A stretch of DNA of 64,000 bases, taken from CAVVAE01 sp963746185. Its GTDB lineage: Bacteria; Actinomycetota; Actinomycetes; Propionibacteriales; Nocardioidaceae. How positions within the stretch are numbered: position 1 is the first letter of the stretch; every line of letters starts with the position of its first letter. The position numbers and the translations under genes were made by a program. The notes beneath the pieces were generated by a model. It was not told the DNA's origin. It was given only the letters and a program-made list of their open reading frames with translations, and ran no database searches. Positions 58,780 to 64,000 of this stretch are shown here, piece by piece. The stretch is from the NCBI GenBank assembly GCA_963746185.1, contig CAVVAE010000001.1, positions 62,001 through 126,000 of the forward strand, read 5' to 3'.

Positions 58780-60015
58780 ATGCCCGCACGGGGGACGCTA
58801 ACCAAACTCACCGTGGTTGCCTTGGCAACCACGGTTCTCAGTCTCGCCCTCGTGGCGTGCAATGGGGACAGTAAGACCACGAGTTCCCGCGAGGAGCGAG
58901 CCGCAAACAACTCCGATCCTGGCTCCCACGAGCAACCTGAGGAGCCGACGACGTCGGTAGCCGCGATCACGGCCAATGTGGCTCGCAACAAGGCGACGCC
59001 TGTCGACACAGCGGTGACGGTCGATGTCGCAGACGGCACGTTCGACTCAGTCGTCCTCAAGACGGTCCAGAAGGCGAAGACGATTGCCGGCTCGTTCAAC
59101 GACGCGAAGACCCAGTGGACCGCTGACAGCCTGCTCGAGCCTGGTACGTCGTACGTCGTCACGAGCAAAGCCACCGACTCCGAGGGACTGTCGAAGAGGT
59201 CGCGCACCCCGTTCATGACCGACGACCTCACCCTCGACGAGCAGACCTACCCCAGCGTCACCCCGCTTCAGGGCGAGACCGTTGGCGTAGGGATGCCGGT
59301 CATCGTCCAGTTCGACATCCCGGTCAAGGACCGCGCCGCCTTCCAGGAGCACATGGACGTCACGGCGACTCCGAAGACCCCCGGCAGCTGGCACTGGTAC
59401 AACGACCAAGAGGTCCACTGGCGCCCGAAGACCTACTGGAAGTCCGGCACCGACGTGTCTGTTGACGTCAACGTCAACAGCGTCAACGCCGGAAACGGCA
59501 TCTACGGCCAGATGAACCGGCACGTGGACTTCACGATCGGCCACTCGGTGATCATGAAGGCCAACCTGGCGACTGACCAGATGAGGGTCTTCGTCGACGG
59601 CGGACTGGCTCGGACCATCCCGATCACCGGGGGCAAGCCCGGCTGGGAGACCCGCAGTGGCATCAAGCTGATCGTCGAGAAGTTCGAGGTGAAGCGGATG
59701 GACGCTGCCACGGTCGGGATCGAAAGGGACGACCCGGAATACTACGATATTCCTGACGTCGAGTTCGCCCAGCGAGTAACCTTCACGGGAGAGTTTCTCC
59801 ACGCTGCGCCTTGGTCGGTGTCGGCGCAAGGTTCCTACAACGTGTCGCACGGATGTGTCGGGATGAGCACAGAGAACGCCCAGTGGCTGTACGAACAGAC
59901 GCATCGTGGCGACCCGGTTGAGGTCACGGGCACTCAGCGTGGTCTCGAGGACGGCAACGGCTGGACCGACTGGAACCAGTCCTTCGACGAGTACAAGCAA
60001 GCTTCGGCTCTCTAG
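58780..60015 (+). CDS. L,D-transpeptidase lipoprotein (YkuD/LdtMt2-like)
   Basis: From the ATG at 58780, with AAGGAG eight bases before, there are 411 residues. A lipobox LALVACNGD puts the lipid on Cys27. Two Ig-like domains (about 60-150 and 155-260) precede the YkuD catalytic domain, whose motif YNVSHGCVGMSTENAQWL holds His357 and Cys359. It makes 3-3 cross-links in peptidoglycan outside the membrane and confers beta-lactam tolerance in relatives. The extracellular order Ig-Ig-YkuD-C-terminal segment (with a Trp-rich end) matches LdtMt2. It is followed by a strong terminator. Confidence 0.93.
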   Translation: MPARGTLTKLTVVALATTVLSLALVACNGDSKTTSSREERAANNSDPGSHEQPEEPTTSVAAITANVARNKATPVDTAVTVDVADGTFDSVVLKTVQKAKTIAGSFNDAKTQWTADSLLEPGTSYVVTSKATDSEGLSKRSRTPFMTDDLTLDEQTYPSVTPLQGETVGVGMPVIVQFDIPVKDRAAFQEHMDVTATPKTPGSWHWYNDQEVHWRPKTYWKSGTDVSVDVNVNSVNAGNGIYGQMNRHVDFTIGHSVIMKANLATDQMRVFVDGGLARTIPITGGKPGWETRSGIKLIVEKFEVKRMDAATVGIERDDPEYYDIPDVEFAQRVTFTGEFLHAAPWSVSAQGSYNVSHGCVGMSTENAQWLYEQTHRGDPVEVTGTQRGLEDGNGWTDWNQSFDEYKQASAL

Positions 60016-60028
60016 CCGGCAAGACCGG

Positions 60029-60060
60029 AACCCCGCGCCCTGCTGTGAGGGCGCGGGGTT
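60029..60060. terminator. Terminator after the L,D-transpeptidase gene
   Basis: AACCCCGCGCCCT pairs perfectly with AGGGCGCGGGGTT around GCTGTG, a 13-bp stem followed by TT. It begins 14 bases after the stop. Confidence 0.88.
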
Positions 60061-60099
60061 TCGCTGCGTCTGGGGAAGGGGTGTTCCGCAGCCACGACC

Positions 60100-60115
60100 G
60101 CGCACAGGTGCAGGA
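60100..60115. repeat. GCGCACAGGTGCAGGA motif, left copy (second at 61292-61307)
   Basis: The 16-base word occurs identically at 60100-60115 and 61292-61307, flanking the frameshifted gene 1.19 kb apart. A third, imperfect form (GCGCCCAGGTGCAG) is at about 61242-61255. Confidence 0.7.
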
Positions 60116-60233
60116 TCGGGGCGGATATCCTCCGCCGAGACGCTGTTGCTGCGCACCGGAGCCTTCTGTGTGGATTCCCCGAATCTGTGGATGAACGCCA
60201 CGCGGGATCGTCGCGAACCGGCACGCTCTTTCG

Positions 60234-61233
60234 ATGTCCGAACGCACGGTTCACCCCGACCGCTCCACTTTGACGATCAGGACGAGCACGTCCCATCGCA
60301 GCAGACCAGCCAGTGCTGCCTTCGACGGCCGGCAGCCGTTCACTCGTGCTGACGCGATCGCCGCCGGCATCAGCCCTGCTGTCCTCCGCGGATCGCGCTT
60401 TCGCCGGATCTTTCGCGGTGTCTATCTCGACGCCTCTGCACCGTTAGACGCGGTGAACATGGCCCTTGCAGCGCTGATGCTTCATCCAAATCGGCCTATG
60501 CGAGCCATCTGACGGCGGCGAGAGTCTATGAGATCCCGGTGCCGCACAGCCGCTCGAGCACGTGAGCGTGCTTCGCAAGCAAGATCGGCGAAAGCATCCT
60601 GGCGTACGTAGCCACCTAGGGTCGGCCGGCGTCACAGTCGTCAAGCACCGAGGTGTTGCCGTTTCTGACGTCAGCGCCACGTTCATCGCTCTCGCGTCCT
60701 TGTTGAGCCTCGTCGACCTCGTCGTTGCCGGAGATGCCATGGTCAAGTTGGGATTGGTGACCGTCGAAGACCTCGTGGCAGCCACCGCCGGGTCGTCGGA
60801 GCGACATGCCGTGTCGGCGCGCAGAGCTGCGGCCTACGTCCGGCGAGGCGTCGACTCACCCATGGAGACTCGCCTGCGGATGCTGATTGTGCTGGCCGGT
60901 CTGCCTGAGCCCATGGTCAACCACATCGTGCGGCGATCCAACGGAGATGTTTGGCTCCGCTTCGACCTGAGCTACCCCTGGTTGAAGCTTCTCATCGAGT
61001 ACGACGGCCGACAGCACGCGGACGACGTCCGTCAATGGCACCGCGACATCGAACGGCGCGAGCAACTCGACGAACTTGGCTGGCGGCTGCTGGTCGTGAC
61101 CGCGAAAGGAATCTACAGCGAGCCAGAACGCACGATCCAACGAGTGAGATCGGCCCTACTTGAGCGCCACTGCACGAACATCCCGCGCGCATTGAGTGAC
61201 GCGTGGCGGCCGTACTTCCCGGCAAGGGGCTGA
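60234..61233 (+). pseudogene. Broken gene for a DUF559/AbiEi-like protein (two frameshifts)
   Basis: The reading frame from ATG 60234 gives an N-terminal winged-helix-like segment (PFTRADAIAAGISPAVLRGS and RFRRIFRGVYLDASAP), which stops at 60511. Sequence homologous to the same family goes on in another frame from about 60497 (YASHLTAARVYEIPVPHS) and, from about 60553, in a third frame (EHVSVLRKQDRRKHPGVRSH) to the stop at 61233. One missing base near 60496 and one near 60553 would restore a protein of about 330 residues ending in the DUF559 nuclease-like fold (LLIEYDGRQHADDVRQWHRD). Such proteins are common and often broken in actinobacteria. Sequencing error is an alternative. Confidence 0.75.
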
Positions 61234-61326
61234 CGTAAGTGCGCCCAGGTGCAGCCGGAGCTGGTTGGTGAGCCAGTAACGCGCGACAACTGCGCACAGG
61301 TGCAGGACACGTCGGCGCGGCTGTGG

Positions 61327-61845
61327 TCAGGCGCCGGTTTGGCCGTCGATGCACTCGCGGATCAGGTCAGCATGACCGTTGTGGCGGGCATACTCCTCGA
61401 TCAGATGCTGGTAGATCCAACGCAGTGACATGCTGCCGAAGCGGTCACTGACATAAGCCTCTTCGAGACTCGCGCCGGCGACTGCCCGGTCGCATGCTTC
61501 CCATTCAGCGACCAACGCGTCGTAGTCCGCCTCTGCGCGCGCAGGGTCGACGTCGTCGAAGGCCGGGTCCGAGTCGCCGTTCACGACATGGGTCATCGCG
61601 ACCTTCTCGCCAGCGAAGCGGATGCGGAACCACGATCTTTCCGCGTCAGCGAGGTGCCGGATCAGACCGAGCAGACTCAGCTTCGACGGAGGAACGGCCT
61701 GGATCGCGAGCTGGTCCCCGGTCAGCCCCTCACACTTGTACAACAGCGTGGAGCGCTGCCAAGACAACCAACCCTCGAGCATGGTCCGCTCGTCGGCCGC
61801 AAACGGCTCATCGACCCGGGTGACGACGGGAGCGGTCCAGGTCAT
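61327..61845 (-). CDS. DinB-family (DUF664) protein
   Basis: The 172-residue protein is a four-helix bundle: MLEGWLSWQRSTLLYKCEGL, LSLLGLIRHLADAERSWFRI and SLRWIYQHLIEEYARHNGHA. Metal-binding histidines are visible in LIRHLAD and YARHNGHAD. Relatives are thiol-dependent (mycothiol or bacillithiol) transferases or unknowns. Its ATG overlaps the qcrB stop by one base (TGATG), so it is coupled to the respiratory operon, though a link in function is not known. Confidence 0.9.
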   Translation of the reverse strand: MTWTAPVVTRVDEPFAADERTMLEGWLSWQRSTLLYKCEGLTGDQLAIQAVPPSKLSLLGLIRHLADAERSWFRIRFAGEKVAMTHVVNGDSDPAFDDVDPARAEADYDALVAEWEACDRAVAGASLEEAYVSDRFGSMSLRWIYQHLIEEYARHNGHADLIRECIDGQTGA

Positions 61846-63617
61846 CAGCTCTGCCTGTTCGACTCCTCGAGGTCGAACTCGTCGCCGCCGACCATCCCGC
61901 CGGTCTCGATCCCCTTGTGTCCGTCGGGGTGCCCGTCCGTCAGTGCGTGGTCGGCCTCGTGGCGATGGTGGGCCACCTCTTCAAGCTCCTCCGCCGTTGG
62001 CTTGACCACGTCATCGGCGTACCAGAACTGCGAGAGTCGCGCCCGGACGCGTTCGACGCCTTGCTTCGGCGCCACGACCCTGTTCTCGTCCTCGCGAGGG
62101 GGGATCTCCAGCACCGTCGGATCCTCGCGCGTCAGCATGGTGTAGGTGCGCTCGGGACTGATCGGTTTGTGGATCTCGGCGTAGGCGCCTTCGGGGCTTC
62201 GAACGATCACACCTGTCTCGTAGCCGTGCAGCAAGACCTGGAGGTCGTGACGCTGCAACGACAGCGCCCAGCGACGGGCGATGACGAAAGCGAGCACTGG
62301 CCCGATGAAGACCGCGAACCGCATGAACCAGGTGACCGCGTTGAGCGACACGTGGAAATGTGTGGCGACGATGTCGTTGCCGCCCGCGATCCAGAGCAGA
62401 CCGTATGCGGTGATGCCAGCAGCTCCGAGGCCCGTACGTGTCGGCGCATTGCGCGGGCGCTCGAGCAGGTGATGTTCGCGGTTGTCACCCGTGATCCATT
62501 TCTCGATGAACGGATAGGCGCCGAGCGCCGTGAACAGCAGGCCCATCAGCGCCAAGCCGGGGATCATCACGTTCCAGGACACCGTGTAGCCCCATAAGTG
62601 GGTTTCCCAGTTGGGCATGATGCGGAGCCCACCTTCGAGCCAGCCCATGTACCAGTCGGGCTGGGAGCCGGCCGTCACCTCAGCAGGGTTGTAGGGGCCG
62701 TACATCCAGATCGGGTTGATCTGCATCAGCGCACCCATCAAAGCGGTGACGCCGAAGACCATGAAGAAGAAGCCGCCCGCCTTCGCCGCATAGACCGGCA
62801 GCAGCGGGTAGCCCACCACGTTGTTGTTGGTGCGGCCAGGTCCCGGCCACTGGGTGTGCTTCTGGTAGACGAGCAGCAGCATGTGGGCAGAGATCAGCGC
62901 CAGCAGGATGCCTGGGATGAGCAGCACGTGCACGGTATAGAGCCGTGGTATGAAGTCGTCGCCGGGGAACTCGCCCCCGAAGACAAAGAACGACAAATAG
63001 GTGCCCACGACCGGGACGGACAGGATCAGCCCTTCGGCGATACGCAGTCCGGTGCCAGAAAGCAGGTCGTCTGGCAGGGAGTAGCCGGCGAATCCCTCGA
63101 TGATCGCGAGCTGCAGCAGGCCAAGACCGATGAGCCAGTTGAGCTCACGTGGCTTGCGGAAGGCGCCGGTGAAGAAGATGCGCAGCATGTGGATCGTCAT
63201 CGCGGCGAGGAAGAGGTTCGCCGACCAGTGGTGCATCTGCCGCATCAGGAGACCACCGCGGACGTCGAAGGAGAGGTCGAGGGTGGAGGCATAGGCCTCC
63301 GACATGGGAATGCCTCGAAGGTTGGCGTAGGACCCCATGTACTCGACTTCGGCCATGCTCGGCTTGAACCACAACGACAGGAAGGTGCCCGTCAGGAGCA
63401 GGATGACGAAGCTCCAGAGCGCGATCTCTCCGAGCATGAACGACCAGTGGTCGGGGAAGACCTTGCGGAGCTGCTTTTTCATCAGCCCGCCCAGCCCGGC
63501 GCGCTCGTCGAGCCAGTTGACGGCTCCGCTTCCGGGTGGTGGCTTCTTCCGCGACTTCGGCTGGGTCTCGGTCGACGTAGTCGACGCGTGGGTCGAGTCA
63601 GGTGTGGACGCGCTCAT
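61845..63617 (-). CDS. qcrB: Cytochrome bc1 (bcc) complex cytochrome b subunit
   Basis: This 590-residue protein has the actinobacterial long form. An N-terminal cytosolic tail leads to eight to nine helices. Haem ligands are the two His pairs in MRQMHHWSANLFLAAMTIHM and YTVHVLLIPGILLALISAHM. The Qo motif PEVT-like reads PAEVTAGSQPDWYMGWLEGG. A long polar C-terminal tail (about 440-590) is typical of the group. It oxidises menaquinol and passes electrons to QcrC and the aa3 oxidase. It starts seven bases after the qcrA stop. Confidence 0.96.
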   Translation of the reverse strand: MSASTPDSTHASTTSTETQPKSRKKPPPGSGAVNWLDERAGLGGLMKKQLRKVFPDHWSFMLGEIALWSFVILLLTGTFLSLWFKPSMAEVEYMGSYANLRGIPMSEAYASTLDLSFDVRGGLLMRQMHHWSANLFLAAMTIHMLRIFFTGAFRKPRELNWLIGLGLLQLAIIEGFAGYSLPDDLLSGTGLRIAEGLILSVPVVGTYLSFFVFGGEFPGDDFIPRLYTVHVLLIPGILLALISAHMLLLVYQKHTQWPGPGRTNNNVVGYPLLPVYAAKAGGFFFMVFGVTALMGALMQINPIWMYGPYNPAEVTAGSQPDWYMGWLEGGLRIMPNWETHLWGYTVSWNVMIPGLALMGLLFTALGAYPFIEKWITGDNREHHLLERPRNAPTRTGLGAAGITAYGLLWIAGGNDIVATHFHVSLNAVTWFMRFAVFIGPVLAFVIARRWALSLQRHDLQVLLHGYETGVIVRSPEGAYAEIHKPISPERTYTMLTREDPTVLEIPPREDENRVVAPKQGVERVRARLSQFWYADDVVKPTAEELEEVAHHRHEADHALTDGHPDGHKGIETGGMVGGDEFDLEESNRQS

Positions 63618-63624
63618 GTCGAGA

Positions 63625-64000
63625 TCAACCCCGTTCCCAGAAGCTGGCGCCGACCGGCTCGTGGAAGCCGCTCATCGCGATGATGTAGCCCTCGTCGTCG
63701 ACCCCGATGGGCAGCTGCGGCAGCGGACGCGCCGCGGGTCCGAACAAGACCTTGCCGTTGTCGGCCAGGTCGAAGGTCGACTGGTGACAGGGACAGAGCA
63801 CCTGATGGGTCCGCTGATCCCACAGGCTGATCGGGCAGCCGACGTGCGTGCAGATCTTGGAGTAGCACAAGATCCCGTCGATGCCCCAGTTCTCCTTGCC
63901 CTTGGCGGGCGTGATGTCGTCGGGGGCCATCCGTACGACGATGACGGCGGCCTTGGCCCTCTCGATCTGCAGCTCAACGCCCTCGTACTCCGCGGGCACC
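63625..64000 (-). CDS. qcrA: Rieske iron-sulfur subunit of the bcc complex, C-terminal part
   Basis: The C-terminal 124 residues of QcrA lie in the window and the frame runs off the right edge. The 2Fe-2S ligands are in ICTHVGCPISLW (Cys, His) and VLCPCHQSTFDL (Cys, His); the disulfide cysteines are in the same motifs. The end ARPLPQLPIGVDDEGYIIAM is family-typical. It moves electrons from menaquinol to cytochrome cc. The N-terminal membrane helices and the start lie outside the window. Confidence 0.96.
   Translation of the reverse strand, partial: VPAEYEGVELQIERAKAAVIVVRMAPDDITPAKGKENWGIDGILCYSKICTHVGCPISLWDQRTHQVLCPCHQSTFDLADNGKVLFGPAARPLPQLPIGVDDEGYIIAMSGFHEPVGASFWERG

Noticed and set aside
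1..64000. tRNA, rRNA, prophage or transposase genes
   Set aside because: Scanning found no cloverleaf with GGTTCGA-type T-loop in context, no rRNA segments and no recombinase or transposase motif.

Overview
The window is high-GC actinobacterial chromosome, most likely from the Propionibacteriales (Nocardioides/Aeromicrobium-like). The evidence is the three-gene cytochrome oxidase cluster ctaC-ctaD-ctaF beside qcrA/qcrB, the DUF4191, DUF3043, PspAA/PspAB and SCO2322 families, frequent GTG starts and candidate leaderless promoters. From memory, the gene order from glnA (19 kb) to qcrA (64 kb) follows the Mycobacterium tuberculosis Rv2220-Rv2195 segment (glnA1, RDD, DUF4191, lipA, lipB, TIGR01777, E2, pepA, gcvT, nadA-type genes, glycerate kinase, A-type Fe-S protein, adoK, ctaC, ctaF, qcr). 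Several lineage-specific insertions interrupt it. No rRNA, tRNA, CRISPR array, integrase or transposase was seen.

Layout. 0-1.4 kb: a truncated unknown gene and a cysteine-protease-like gene. 1.6-9.6 kb: a complete minus-strand Kdp potassium-uptake operon, read as [27-aa ORF]-kdpF-kdpA-kdpB-kdpC-kdpD-kdpE, with all junctions tightly coupled. 9.7-13.3 kb: accessory genes (two small secreted proteins, a beta-propeller lipoprotein, a basic-tailed methyltransferase). 13.7-19.1 kb: a divergent sulfur-stress module. Its minus arm carries a CstB-like metallo-beta-lactamase/rhodanese fusion, a TauE/SafE exporter, an MMPL transporter and a small Cys-rich protein. Its plus arm carries DUF302 and a CsoR/CstR-type repressor. 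Two C-tract/G-tract palindromes lie between the arms.

19.2-33.3 kb is core metabolism: glutamine synthetase, lipoate synthesis and transfer (lipA, lipB), the lipoylated E2 with E3, leucyl aminopeptidase and GcvT. The lipoate enzymes serve the two-lipoyl-domain E2 next door, and GcvT belongs to the other main lipoate-dependent complex. 33.3-37.9 kb is an ECF transporter operon (S, fused A1A2, T) led by an SCO2322-family surface protein and preceded by a cobalamin riboswitch, so B12 import is the likely role. 38-43 kb holds an aldo/keto reductase, DUF3043 and a PspA-PspAA-HtpX-PspAB membrane-stress cluster. 43-50.5 kb holds nadA, an acetyltransferase, a 1,440-aa multidomain sedolisin and a divergent winged-helix regulator. 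50.7-64 kb holds glycerate kinase, an A-type Fe-S carrier, an adenosine-kinase-like protein, a TusA/cysteine desulfurase pair, the cytochrome oxidase genes, an L,D-transpeptidase lipoprotein, a frameshifted pseudogene, DinB, qcrB and the end of qcrA.

Three repeat families are scattered between genes: a 46-bp near-perfect palindrome (three copies plus fragments), a GTCGAGCTTGTCGA/TTTCGACAGGCTCA repeat (arrays at 26.0 and 38.3 kb), and a short GCGCACAGGTGCAGGA motif flanking the pseudogene. The observations I rate highest are the unnamed small ORF heading the kdp operon, the CstR-like sulfur module with altered metal-ligand positions, the B12 riboswitch on the SCO2322-ECF operon, and the 46-bp palindromic element.
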